A DNA stretch of 64,000 bases from Craspedostauros australis (lineage: Eukaryota > Bacillariophyta > Bacillariophyceae > Mastogloiales > Achnanthaceae), in the NCBI GenBank assembly GCA_026770025.1, contig JAMXDE010000028.1, positions 558,001 through 622,000 on the forward strand, written 5' to 3'. The stretch's first letter is position 1; every line of letters starts with the position of its first letter. The notes under the pieces were generated by a model. That model saw nothing but the letters and a program-made list of their open reading frames with translations, was not told where the DNA came from and searched no databases. A program made the translations under genes and the position numbers. Positions 43,310 through 56,427 of this stretch are shown here, piece by piece.

Positions 43310-46300
43310 CGAGTTGGTGTCGAGTAGATCGGGGCAAGTTTGTCGCGGTGGAGAGACGAGTTGATTTTGTGAGCTGAGTGTAGCGATGATGTGGACGTTG
43401 TCGATGATAACGACAAAGAAGATGTTGGACTGCCGATGATGGCTGTATGGTGTGGTATGCTATGCTATGCTATTGCGGGGAACGCCTTCTGTTCCATGTG
43501 AGCGCGTGCGTGTGCATGTATGGGCAACACAACCATCAGGTTGGCGTCCTGGACGCAAACAGAGATGGTCGTTGAAGACCAGAACAGGCCAACCAAGGAT
43601 CCCATCGAAGAAATGGACGCAAGCACCCACGGAAGAAGAACCGAAAGGCAAAGTTCCGTTTTCCACCCCAAACCAGCAACAGACTTTCCATTCCAGCCGC
43701 AGTACCTACCACTATGCTTATCCTCGTGGGTCCGAATTGATGAAGAATCAAATTATGATGCGAAGACAAGAGATATCGATCGATTCCTAATTGTTGTTTG
43801 CCTTTTCTGGTGCGTGCGTGGTTGTTCTCTGCAAAAACTGTATGACGGTGATAAAATGAGATGTTCTTCCTTCAAGGGCTCATGATGTTGCATTTGCAAA
43901 AACGGACACCAAAGTGCTGTGTCGAAAAGGAGATGATGATGATGATGATGACGATGGTGGCAGACAGTCACGATGGCAATGACGATCTTTGTATTCGTGT
44001 GGTACTCGCGTTGGCAGTGGCAGCGCCACCATTCGTTGTTGTGGATGGATAGCGGCGGGTACGAACGACGAACTCCTGTCGTACCTTGTTTGTCACAACC
44101 CAGGGACTGTAACGTTCACTTCCGTTTTGTGCACAAGAAGGCTGTTTTGCAACGGGCCCTTGAGGTGGCGGAGATGTGTATTTCGATGGACATGTCGGGA
44201 GTTGTCTTTCTACATCTGTTGTACTACGAATACGAATACAAATACGAATAGGGCCAGCGGACGAGCTGGACCTCCTCCTTGTTTCTGTCCTTGCCTTCCG
44301 CGGATGGCATCTGTTGTACATTGTTCGTTGTAAAGTTCGTACAAGCGACCATACATTGTTGTGTGGTGCACGTCAGGAATACAGATCGCAATCCGCTCTG
44401 CTCTGCGAGGGCACTCTCCTCTACTTCACTTCGCTCTTTGCTGCCCTTGTTTGCGTTTGATACAGCAAACGAAGAGACTGAACCATTGGTGTGGGTGACA
44501 TGTTGTCGACTTCAAGAATATGAATCACGGAGTCGTTATGTGAAGACAGAGGTACTGCGGCTCAGTTGGATCCGTCTTAAGTGCAAATTCCATTGGGTGT
44601 GCGGAAGAGAAGCCACAAGTTCCATGTCAGAAGCCGGCAAAGAACACCCAAAGAGAATTCGATGCAGCAACCTCCTCATTTTACATCCGACTCGTACTCA
44701 CACTCACACTCACAATCGCATTCATGTTCATGTTCGTGTCCCAATCGGTCAACCTTCAAGTTGGGTTTCTTCCCAATACAATCTCCTTTCACAGGCGCCA
44801 TGAACGCATGCGTGACCATACCCCTCTCTCTCTCTTCTTGGAGGAACATGGGAAGGACTGATGTCGTGGCGGAGGCGAGATGGTTGAGGCCTTATCCTCC
44901 TTCATTGCGTACTTGTTGCTTTTCGCCGGGGCTTTGTTAACCTCACTGTTGGAGACTGGAACCGTCCACCTGTTGCTGTCGGGGCTGCACAAGCTACAAG
45001 TAGGCTGATGGTACGATGCACATAGCAGAACACTCATCACAGATGCAGTCATGCGTATGGCATGCACACGTGGAAGTTATTCTACGATCTACTGATAAGG
45101 TGCCGTCCTTGTTACTGTACCATGCTCGCCTGAATGCGAGAGCGGGCGATCGATGGCGCACATCACCCGCGAATGGCCGCATCAGTCGCGCGCACACGCC
45201 TCGGGGGTTGGTGCAAGATGATTGGCGACTGGAAATGGCACGCCAACATCGATCCGAACCAAAGAAGAGGGCTGAACAAAGATCGCCATCTCAGCCATCC
45301 AACAACTCCTTCTCTTGGGTGCGTTGGACGGGGAGGAAGATTGTGAAGGCAAGCCGATTGTGCACTTTCATTCGCTTGGTGCATTTGCATTTTCTGTATA
45401 TGTTTGCGTTTTTGTCATGTCAGACGTGTGGACACACGTGGGCGTATCCAAATGCATTTGCATTTCTGGACACCAACTGGATGAGGCGGGGAGTAACAGA
45501 TCTGGATCGAGACGTGATGTGATGCCGATGTGGCAAGATGTGGCACAAGGTAGAGAAACAGAGGGAGAACTGAGTAGATGGGGTGCTTTGTCCGGCGATC
45601 GGCAGATCCCTGGCGACGTTGAATCGCTTGGGACTCGTGACCTCTGATTCGGATTGCTTAGGTTTTGGTCTGTGCTGTTCTGTTGTTGCTCTATGTTGTT
45701 GCTGCTTTCCCTCGACAAACGCACATTGATCGCACCGTCCTCGTGCGAACCCAACACCATTTCCGCTTTCACTCTCGCAATCGTTGGGCCATCGATCTTG
45801 GGGACACGCGAGAGACATCAAAGATCGTGTAGCAGATCCATCGGCACAATCGTCAAGGATCTTGTTCTTAGGATGCCGTGAATTCTGTCGGAACCAAGGA
45901 GTCCCGATTTTTCTTTCATAACACACGAATAAAGTATATTTTATTCAAAGTTTATGTTTTATACCGTAACTTACTATATGATTCTGCTTCCACGTTTGGA
46001 ACAGATCGTGGCATTGTCATTCCCGATTGATACAGTCGACCACAGGATACAGACCTCGCAAGTCATCTATTGTTGTGACTTCTGCGATTGGCTACGATAC
46101 GTCACATTCTTGAATCGAATGTTCTCTCCAGTTCTGTGAAAAATTTGATTTCGTGTCGTGTTCTGTCGATTCCTTCGTTGTGTGTCGTGTCGCATCGTGG
46201 AGCATCCAAGAGAGAAATCTGTGTTGGATGTTGGTGTTGACGCGCTGCTGATGTCGTTCTTGTCGTTCTTGTCGTTCTCGTTGTGGTTCGTGATGTCCAA

Positions 46301-46616
46301 ACCCACGCGAAATCGCCACGCAACAACCTGGGCGAGTGTGAGACATGCCCGTCACTGATACGACCTGACACCATGCGGCAAGCCTGGAACAAGAAGAGTC
46401 CGAACACCAAACGCAACGCACACAGAGAGAGAGAGAGAAAGGAAGAAGAAAGGAAAAGCAATTCGCACACAAACGCAGAAGACGCAAGAGGTTACCGCAA
46501 ACACGTGTGCTCGTACAAGCCATTCGTTATTGCAACACCCCATTCATTTGCACATCTTCGTCCCGCCATACATCACCGAACAGCCATAGGCAAGAAGATC
46601 AACAAGAACAGCAACG
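43310..46616. other. 3.3-kb gene-poor divergent region
   Basis: Lies between the starts of gene D (-) and ATG8 (+). Frames of up to 174 codons on either strand have no motif and are broken by CACA and TACGAATA simple repeats (44222-44250, 44697-44735). A short (AG)n run at 46425-46439 lies in the ATG8 upstream region. No gene is called. Confidence 0.4.
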
Positions 46617-47825
<1,209 letters not shown>

Positions 47826-48501
47826 TCATGAGAATGCAGCAGGTGGACCTCTGGGTCATGCCCACTGAGACCAGGCCCGATCCGTCGGAGCTCTCAGTGC
47901 GGCTTTGCCAAAGAGAAACACACCATCTCTCATTCCCAATGCTCTTGCCGTCCACATCAACATGAATTGATAATAACGTCAATATTTTATATGGAATACC
48001 ATGCCATACTATACCATGCCATACTATGCAGTACAATACTCCAAAAACAGTGCTCTGCGACCAAACATGGAGAGCAATCTCACAATTGCCTTCGCCGTGC
48101 GTGCGTGCGCGTCAATCTCGTGCCACATGGAACCATTTCTGCGACCATGCCTCTTGCCCAACGCATGATTACGCGTCGCCGCGCGGAGCGAAGTCCTCGC
48201 TTTGTTGTCCTTTGACTTGGTGGCAGCGTTGGAATACTTGTATTGGTAACAAGACGCCCAGCAGCAAATGCTATCTCAACCTGAACGACACGTGTCGGAC
48301 TCAGGTGCATTCTGCGCTCGTGCTGTGCTTCGCCATCAAGTTCCGTTTCGATGATGTGATCGGCAGCAACGTGGAGCTCTTCACGCCACTGAAAATGATC
48401 ACACCCAACAATTTATGAAGCCTCTGCCACTTGACACTACCCCTCATCTGTACGAGTGTTCTAGAGAGAACGAGCAACAGAGAGGACTCTTCCATCTGAT
48501 A
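47826..48501. other. Convergent intergenic region
   Basis: Shared 3' flank of ATG8 (+) and the HD-domain gene (-). A 17-bp duplication with CCATGCCATACTATA lies at about 47997-48030. Nothing else is seen. Confidence 0.4.
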
Positions 48502-48693
48502 TCATCGCTTCAACTCAAGCTGAAGTCCATGAATGTAGTCCACATCCACTTCTCTCGTCTTGCCATACGACATGCAGATATGCAGCAATGGTTCGCAGCA
48601 CTCCATCGCCTTGCGTTCCAGGTACGCATTGTGCACGATCGATGGTGGCGGACGCGCCACGTGCAGAAGCTTGTCATAGTAGTGCGATATCAT

Positions 48694-48749
<56 letters not shown>

Positions 48750-49629
48750 CAGCCTCCTTGGCATTCCCTTTGGCGCTCTTGGATTCTTCTGCAACTTCCT
48801 TCTTTCCTCCCTTGCCGGTAGGCGCCCCACCGCAGTACGCTTCAAATCGCTGCGGCGTAGCATACCGACTCCAAACTTCCTCCACCGATGCGGGACGCGG
48901 CGTCACGCCTGGCCGATGCAACGGCCGTTGCTTCTCCAACGTGTACTGGTAGCAGCGGATCACGCCAATCTTCCCAACCGCTTCCAATCGATCGGACCAG
49001 CGTGGGATCAATCTGTGGTACTGATCGTCCAGGGCGGGCGGGATGGAGTTGCCGTTCTGGGAACACGAGACCCAGGATATCATCTGGAGGATGGCAATTT
49101 GCGATGCTGTTGATATGGTGTCACGTTGCGATGCTTGTGATGGCATGCTGGTTGCATTGAGCTGCTCATTGGCTCGCAACATGATGCGATGAGCATTGGG
49201 ATACGCTGCGCCAAGACCGGCGAAGCTGGACTCGGCTTGTCCACAATTCTGCTGCGCTTCACGAACGTGCGGGAAGTACTTGTGATCGTCCACATCGTGC
49301 AGCAGGGAGGCGATTTGGATCTCGGTGCGCTCTCGTTGCTTCCGTTGATCGCCCTCCGCCTTGCCGGTGATCGACCGCTGGAGCTTCGGGCATGAAGCGA
49401 TTGCGTGGCAGGAGTGCATGTACACAGCATTCACGTGCTGCCATCCGTGCGACGCCGGAATGAGGTCACGATGCTCGACTGTGTAGAAATGCTTCACGAG
49501 CTCGACCACGATCTGCGCTGTGTCCGAGGTTGGTGCGATGGCAAAGTCGTCAGTTGCTCGGTCATTGACGAGAACCGCATCATTCATCGTTCTACTATTG
49601 CTTAGGTCATTCGCAACCATTTCACCCAT
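48502..49629 (-). CDS. HD-domain metal-dependent phosphohydrolase family protein
   Basis: 375 aa from the ATG at 49629 (the open frame itself begins with TTG at 49662). HD-superfamily metal ligands are visible: H61 in SHGWQHVNAVY, H111-D112 in IASLLHDVDDHKYF, and the later Asp in RWSDRLEAVGKIGVIRCYQY, which matches the DADRLEALGAIG motif of the bacterial YedJ-type HD proteins. The YDKLLHVARP and MISHYY segments fit the C-terminal helices of that group. Substrates of this subfamily are not settled; nucleotides or other phosphoesters are likely. An 18-residue Asp run, coded by a perfect (GAC)n tract, interrupts the C-terminal part after a Lys/Ser-rich loop. An acceptor-like CACAG precedes the frame (about 49655), so an upstream exon is possible. 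Confidence 0.75.
48694..48747. repeat. (GTC)18 tract coding poly-Asp
   Basis: Eighteen perfect triplets, read as GAC on the coding strand of the HD-domain gene. Confidence 0.95.
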
Positions 49630-49985
49630 CGCAGTGTAGGCCGTTGCCGAAGCCTGTGACAAATGGCGTACACTAGTATGTCACGCAGCGGCGCCTTGGA
49701 TGCTGCAAGTACAACCAACGAGTATGCGTCGTATGGACGGCATGCACAATCAAGGACCAAAACAATGATGATAGTTTCAACAGCAATGACGTGATGCGTG
49801 CGACACAGACAACGCAGATTTCGATCTTCAAACTCAATTTCTGAGTCATGGATACTGATCACCGACGCTGATGGCCCCTCGACCAAGATCACCCAGATCG
49901 TGACACGAAGATGTTCCGCGAGCGTGGACTTCAGCACGAACACCTCATTCGCATGCCCAAAGTTTCATTCGGCTTCCACACACAA

Positions 49986-50028
<43 letters not shown>

Positions 50029-50089
50029 AGAAAGACTAGGCGAGCACCAACTTGAGCAGCCGGAGTGCAACACTCCTGCTATCCTCATC
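49630..50089. other. Divergent promoter region of HD gene and msrA
   Basis: 460 bases between two divergent start codons. A (GA)n microsatellite at 49988-50025 lies about 65 bases upstream of the msrA ATG. Confidence 0.45.
49988..50025. repeat. (GA)n microsatellite upstream of msrA
   Basis: Nineteen uninterrupted GA dinucleotides. Confidence 0.95.
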
Positions 50090-51076
50090 ATGAGACTCGG
50101 CTCCCGCTTCATCGCAACCGTGGCTGCGGGTGGCATCATGTTGCCCACAGGCGTTCGATCATTCGCGGTCGTCAAGTCTGTTCCACCAACTGCGCTGTCG
50201 TACTCGTGCAGATCGAGCGCAAGGCTGTCCCACCCAGCTCATCCATGTCAGCACGCCACATTGCGCGGAATCCGGATGCCAGCAACAGCATCAAAGACTT
50301 CAAGACGGCAACGCCCATGCATCAGGTACAAGGCATCCAACACCGCCTTGTATGGCTTCCTGGACAGCATGCAGAAGTTCTTCCTCAGTGGGAGCTCCTA
50401 CGAGACGAGGATCGATTACAACGCGACGCTGCGATATCCAGGTCCCGAGTTCGCCATGTTCGCACGCAGAGGAGAAGTTCCAAGCACCCTGGAGTACTTT
50501 CCGGCAGCGGGAACAACCGAAACCAAGTCCGATGAAACACCGACGCAGCCGAAGGTGCCGACGATGCTGAGCGTCGCCACGTTCGCCGGTGGGTGCTTTT
50601 GGGGCATGGAGCTGGCATACCAGCGTGTTCCCGGGGTCGCGGCGACGTTGGTGGGATACACACAAGGTCGAGAGACCTTCCCAACATACGATCAGGTCCG
50701 CGCCGGCAACACGCATCATGCAGAGGCCGTTGCGGTGCTGTACGATCCCAGCGAGTGCAGTTACGAAGAGCTGCTGGACATCTTCTTCCATCGCGTCGAC
50801 CCCACCACAGTCGATGGACAAGGCCAAGACTACGGTCGCCAGTATCGCACCGGCGTGTACTATCATACGTCTGCGCAGGAGACGTCGGCACGAGCACGAT
50901 TCGCACAGGAGGCTGACAAGTTTCCGAGTCGACCCATTGCGACGGAACTCGGAAAGTCCATGCCATTTTGGCCGGCCGAAGTGTATCATCAACAGTACTT
51001 GGAACGCGGTGGTCGTTCCGGCAATCCGCAGAGTGCCGCGAAGGGAGCGACCGAAGAGATTCGTTGTTATGGATGA
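50090..51076 (+). CDS. msrA: Peptide methionine-S-sulfoxide reductase, probably plastid-targeted
   Basis: 328 aa from ATG 50090. The catalytic domain starts near residue 162 with TFAGGCFWGMELAYQRVPGV, where Cys169 is the nucleophile that reduces methionine-S-sulfoxide in proteins and free methionine. It continues VGYTQGRETFPTYDQV, THHAEAVAVLYDPSE, FFHRVDPTTVDGQGQDYGRQ, YRTGVYYHT and FWPAEVYHQQYL, all family hallmarks. The first 160 residues are an extension: a hydrophobic leader (MRLGSRFIATVAAGG) ending near RSFAV, where Phe follows a short-side-chain site as in the diatom ASAFAP-type plastid signal, then a Ser/Arg/His-rich segment typical of a transit peptide. Plastid import is inferred from this, not shown. 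No intron is needed. Confidence 0.93.
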   Translation: MRLGSRFIATVAAGGIMLPTGVRSFAVVKSVPPTALSYSCRSSARLSHPAHPCQHATLRGIRMPATASKTSRRQRPCIRYKASNTALYGFLDSMQKFFLSGSSYETRIDYNATLRYPGPEFAMFARRGEVPSTLEYFPAAGTTETKSDETPTQPKVPTMLSVATFAGGCFWGMELAYQRVPGVAATLVGYTQGRETFPTYDQVRAGNTHHAEAVAVLYDPSECSYEELLDIFFHRVDPTTVDGQGQDYGRQYRTGVYYHTSAQETSARARFAQEADKFPSRPIATELGKSMPFWPAEVYHQQYLERGGRSGNPQSAAKGATEEIRCYG

Positions 51077-53022
51077 TGTGCGCCTCCTTGCGTGGGATGT
51101 ATTGGTGCAGCATCATTGGAAGGTGTTTGTATATATGCCGAAGCGCAGATGAATGAGCAGCGCTGCAGTATCGAAGCCGGCGGAGCAAGGCATCCGTTGG
51201 CCACAATATAGATCACATTTTCTGATCGTTGTGTTACTTTTCTTTGCATTCAATTCCTGGGGGACGTCGAAGGAAGGAACACTCACACTCTCGAGCTGTG
51301 CATTCGCAACAGGCTATTCATCATTTCTCAATAGTATTGCCGGCTTTGCTTCCCATGCGCATGCATCAATTCGAAGTCATGAAAGGAGTAGAGTAGAGTC
51401 GAGTGTTCCTGCATGTATCCATAGCTTGTACCTATTGGTAGACATCTTGAAATAGACCTTACGTAGTAGCCTCCGAACATGGCCATGATGACCATGAGAA
51501 GCACCGCATCAGCGCTTCCACCTTCCGCTCGAGACCAACGATGGCACATCTCATGGGCCGCTTACGCGCACGGATAGATGATTGCATGTACGTAGAAGTA
51601 CTTCTCGCAGTATTAGCAGAGTGCTCCATTCACAGGTGAGCCATCAACTACCGGTACAAGTAGTTGTGTGCTGCGACTGACGACTCTGCGGCGCACTCGT
51701 ATGGTACCCGTGCCATTGTCGTCCCATACTCTCTCTAGCGTACAACCGACATACAATCTCACTGCGGTCGATCGACGCTCGTGCGCTCGTCCACGACCCA
51801 TTCATGATTATGTATGCCGTCGGCGCATTCGGTTTGGCCGTGAGCGTTGGTCGCGACTTGACCTCCAGCGATTCCTGGAGAGCTCCATGGGCCGAATGAT
51901 CGCCACTCTCTGTGGAATCGCCGCAACACTCGGTGGCACCATCAGTTGGTTGAAAAGCTGTCGTTGTCATTCCTCTGAAATGCCTGGTGTTCCACTTCGC
52001 GTGCGGATGGAGAGAGAGAGAGAGAGAGTGCCAATGTCTGCACCGGCCTTGAAGAGGACGAGGGATACGATGGCGACGGTGGCGGTGGCTTTGTTGACAT
52101 TGGTTGTATCGTATCTCCTCCAACAGCGCAAGTACATGTAATAGAAAATGTACGCAGAGCGTGTACTCGTACTGATACGCACTATATAATATGGCTGTTG
52201 CAAGTGGCGATCAACCGAGCTTCTTCAAGCTTGAGGCAGCGTCGCTCACTGCTGCAGTTTGTTGCATGCGCACCGGAGTGTCATGACCAACAGCACGAGC
52301 TTCGAGACCACTTTCGTGTGGGAGAGTAGCTCGTCCCGACGTGATCACTGAGCATGGCACTAATACGTGGTGGTTGTGAATGTGTGTGGCAACACCATAG
52401 ATCGTACCAATCCACGCATTCATGTGGCCGTGTTCGTACTTGTAGATCGTACGACTGCTCTTGCTCGTGGTCGTCGCCATGTTCTTCCCATCCGGGAGGA
52501 CGACTTGGCAGAGTCGAGCAGTCGCATCATGCATTGGCTTCTCCCTCCTCTCGTGGTCTCATTCTTCTTGGCGGCACACACGCACACGCACACGCACACA
52601 TGACGCAAGACACATCAACGCAGAAAGCGAAAGATCGGTTCGCTCTTCGCAATTCCCATGTCGCAGATGACGTCACGGCTTGCAAATCAGACACAACAGC
52701 AACAGCGTCTGTCCTACGTACGAGAATCGATATGTTTCCCGCTTGGGCGCAGCGTGTTTGGAACGACCAACGAGTCACGAGAAAGAAGCCATTCGAACAA
52801 AGGTAGTTTTGCATGTCGCGTGGCAATGACGGAGGGATACTACTGAGAAAAGTGACCCCGGCACCCAACACCCGACTCACGCCCCAGCCTTCAGTTGGTG
52901 TTGGGGTTGGCCATTGGATGCCATTTTACAAAGAGTCAGGAGTCAATCATTCATTTAGCACCTCTCCACAACGAACAGCAACATCATCTGCAGCAAGCAT
53001 CGCAGCAAGAGCAACTAACACC
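51077..53022. other. Gene-poor stretch between tandem genes
   Basis: Nearly 2 kb without a supportable gene. A 100-codon frame at 51153-51455, 77 bases after the msrA stop, has one hydrophobic segment but otherwise no signature. A (GA)n tract lies at 52011-52029 and a GAGTA run near 51389-51404. The last 150 bases should be the 5' UTR of the ABC gene. Confidence 0.4.
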
Positions 53023-55968
53023 ATGAAGATCGATCTGTACGACTCCATGTTCGGCATCCCGTTGACAACGCACAGAGCACGCGACCCATCATCGCTGTTT
53101 CTGTACGAATTGGCCATCTCCGCCATCTCCATCGTCTTCTTCCGCACCACCATCCACCAGCGCAATGAGCCGCTCCTCGTCAGGGTCTTCTTCACGCTGG
53201 TGCTGGCCTTCCTCACGTACTCCAACCAGCCGTACGAGCTCATCTGCGCGGTGGAGATCTTCTCCTACGCCTTCTCCACGTGCTTCTTTGGCACCCACCT
53301 GCTGGGATGGGTCATGCCATTCGTGCGACGGCCCGCGGATGGGTCCAAGCCGGCGGACGCCTCGAAGGGGCAGGGCGGCACTGTCCTGGCCGTGCGACTT
53401 GGCCTCATCGCCGTCAGCGCGATCCTCTCCTTCGTCGGCTGCCACCTGTGCGCGTCTGGGGACCTGCGACGCATCTTGGGAATCATCACGCCGCAACCGC
53501 TGCAGCAGGGACTTGCCTGGATGTTCCCCATCGAGGAGATCACCAAGGCGTACCAGATCATGGATCACTACGTCAACGAGCCGGGCGTCCTGCGAACGCA
53601 GTGCGCGAGGCTATTCTTCATCACCTTCCACATTCAGGTAGGCATGGGATACTTGGGAATCAACTTCCTCAACGAGGAGCAGCATCGTCGCAACAGCCTC
53701 GTTCGAATGGACATGGTCGGCACGGATGATGCCACCAACGATGCTGCCGCTGGAACAGAAGCGGATGATGGCAAGGACACCACTTCGAAGGTCAATCAAT
53801 CCGCTGCCAAATCGAAAAAGACATCGGCCAACAGCAAATCCGACGCGCCCGCCGACAAGGAGCAGCTCACTGCCGCGATCAAAACCAAACGATCGCAGAG
53901 ATTTCAGCGCAGCGCGTTGCCCTTCATCCTCTTCACGGCCGTGCCTTACATGGTGCAGATCATTGCCTACGGTAACATCAATTCCTTCGCGTTCACCTGC
54001 TTCAAGGACGAGATGCACAGGGCCGTCCGACTTCATGAACTCTTCGAACATGACAACCATCTCGTTGCCATGGCCACCCATTCTCCGAAGGCGCCACAAG
54101 GTTAGTCAAAGCAAGGCAGACATGCGCCACTCCGCATTTGCGAGGCAGGCACACGGTTCTTGTGCGCGCGTACACAAACTGACACTGCTGCACTCTACTC
54201 TACTCTATGCACTCGGTCCCTTTCTTTCCATTTCTGTGCATTCTCCCAACCGCCTGCTTTTCTTCATTCATGCGCAATTGCATGCACACTCACATACACA
54301 TTCGCAGCCTATGGAGATTACATGTCAACGGTCGTTACCACAGCGTACGACATCTTCAATCGCAAGATGTTCAGCCTCCCAAAGGTCCTGCTGCTCCCAA
54401 CCATGATGGCCAAGCAGCCGCAGATGGTGGCGCAGATCTTTCCAATCATCTTCGCAACGGACTGGGTCAAGGGGAAGGCCATCGCCTACATGACCAACAG
54501 AATCGAAACCCTGGAGAAGGAGACTCAGCAGCTCAACGCCGTCCGCTCAAAGGTGGAAGCATTCGACATGAAGAACGCGGAGCTCCTGCAACGGGCCGGT
54601 CCAGATGCAACCTCCTTCACCGGAAAGAGGTGGGAGGATCTCACCGTCGCCATCCAGACCAAGGCAGTCGTCACGGATCTCGTGTCGCGCACCAAGAACT
54701 TCTTCCGCTTCATCCATCGCAACTTCGTCTTCGGGGTTCTCGTGGATTGCGCTCTCGCGCATCTTATCTCGGTCGGAAAGATCATGGCGGCGGAGATCTT
54801 CGTCTTCAGCCGTGCCATCGAGGATGCAGTTGACATGGCCCTCATGCGCTCCAGGTCCGAAGCCGAGCTGGCCAGGATGATCACCCAGATCGACAACCTC
54901 AAGGAGCTCTCGACCGTCTGGGAGAACGCCAAGACGAGCAACACCATCCCCTGCAACCTCGCATCGCCCAGCACGTTGGGGCACGCCGCTGAAACACCGG
55001 AATCGACCTCGATGGTCGTGCTGCGGAATCTGCAGTACTCCAGAGGCACAGCCAACGTGCGCGTGGACCACTTGGAACTCAAGGCGGGAGTCTACGCGTT
55101 GACGGGTGCCAACGGATCCGGTAAGTCGACGCTGTTCCGCGTCCTCATGAGCTGCAGCACGAACGAGCGAAGCATCGATCTGTCGCCCAGCATCACGCTG
55201 CATACGCCTGCCAGGACTCTTGTGGAGATCGATGACCTGGAACGAGAGGCTGCATGCGAAGCTGCGGAAGAGAATGCGACGGATATGATGGACGAGAAGG
55301 TGGCCGTTGTCAAGCCGGTCGTCAGCGTGGATCAGGGCGAACTGCATCCACGACTCTCCATCACAATGCCGTCGTCGCGCGTGGTGGAGATCAGCCAGAC
55401 ATTCTACTGGCCGCTCTACACCAAACCGATCGATTGGATCTACCAGAGGCACATCGCGGATTCCCTCACCACGAAGGAGATCACGGCGATGGCATCCAAG
55501 GTGGCCGAGGAACTGTACCTCCTCGAGTTCACGCAAACGCTAGCCGAAGCGCAGACCACATCAGACGATGAATCGTCGGACGACGGGCACTTGCCAAAGG
55601 ACAAGGTCATCGAGGGCATCATCGCGGACCTGCTGGAAGAGAAGGAGGATTGGTTCTCAGACCTGTCGGGAGGACAAAAGAGCAAGGTCGAGCTCGTCCG
55701 CAAGGTCTTCCTACACGATGAATGTCCCCACGTACTTCTCATCGACGAGACCATGGCGCCGCTCGATCCCAGCTCCAAGGTACAGGTCATGTCCAGACTC
55801 AAGAACTTTTGCCATGGCAGCGTCATGATCGTCATCTACCACACGGATGTGGGGCAGGAGCAGGAGACGGAGCAGGGTGAGCTCGTTGAATGCGTCCCCA
55901 GCAACAACTTCTTCGATGGCAACATTCATGTGGAGCATCAAATGGTGCATCTGCGACCCGTCTGCTAA
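53023..55968 (+). CDS. ABC-family membrane protein (half-transporter-like), two exons
   Basis: Exons 53023-54100 and 54308-55968, joined across a 207-base intron (donor GTTAGT, acceptor CGCAG) in phase 1, give 912 aa. Residues 1-600 hold several hydrophobic helices (FLYELAISAISIVFF, VRVFFTLVLAFLTY, AVEIFSYAFSTCFFGTHLLG, LGLIAVSAILSFVGCHLC, ALPFILFTAVPYMVQIIAYG) plus a low-complexity loop. The C-terminal third is a single nucleotide-binding domain: Walker A GANGSGKST (626-634), Q-loop EISQTFYWPLY (Q723), signature LSGGQ (812-816), Walker B VLLIDE (Asp839, Glu840) and H-loop His871. All catalytic residues are present, so ATP hydrolysis is expected; two copies would be needed for two sites. The spacing from Walker A to Q-loop is about 97 residues, roughly twice the usual, because of an acidic insertion. 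The substrate and membrane are unknown; an ABCD-like half transporter is one option. Confidence 0.82.
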
Positions 55969-56427
55969 AACCAATGGTATGGTGATGATATGATACGTAT
56001 GGTGATGGTCACAGTTACCCGCAACTCATCTACTATTCTACTCTTGTATCATGTTAGCGTCGCGGGTATCCGTAGTATGGTAGCAAAACAGCATTCGAAA
56101 AGAAACATGCAAGGGCTCCAGCACATGCTGCACTCCTCTCCCACTGTTCGTGCTTCTCTGAGCAATGATTGTTGACACACGATCTGCGTATCCAAGAGTG
56201 CATCGCTACCTAATGTAGTTAAGTAAATTCTATTCCTACAAGCCCTCTTGCTGTTGCTTTTACTCCTGCTACCTCCGCCTTGCCTCCCGTTGGGTCATTC
56301 CACTCCGAACGATATGATGGATAATTGATTGAATACGATCTATGATTGTGCGAATGAACGTGCACGAGCGCTGAGTGAATCTCATCACTGCGACGCGCCA
56401 CGGGTGTGAGACAGAATGCATGCGTGC
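55969..56427. other. Convergent intergenic region
   Basis: Shared 3' flank of the ABC gene (+) and the MCTP-like gene (-). Nothing recognisable is seen. Confidence 0.4.

Noticed and set aside
45420..45926. 168-codon minus-strand frame
   Set aside because: No conserved sequence, no hydrophobic or domain pattern, and no supporting context.
51153..51455. 100-codon frame with one hydrophobic segment after msrA
   Set aside because: Only 77 bases past the msrA stop, probably 3' UTR; beyond the hydrophobic stretch nothing looks coding.
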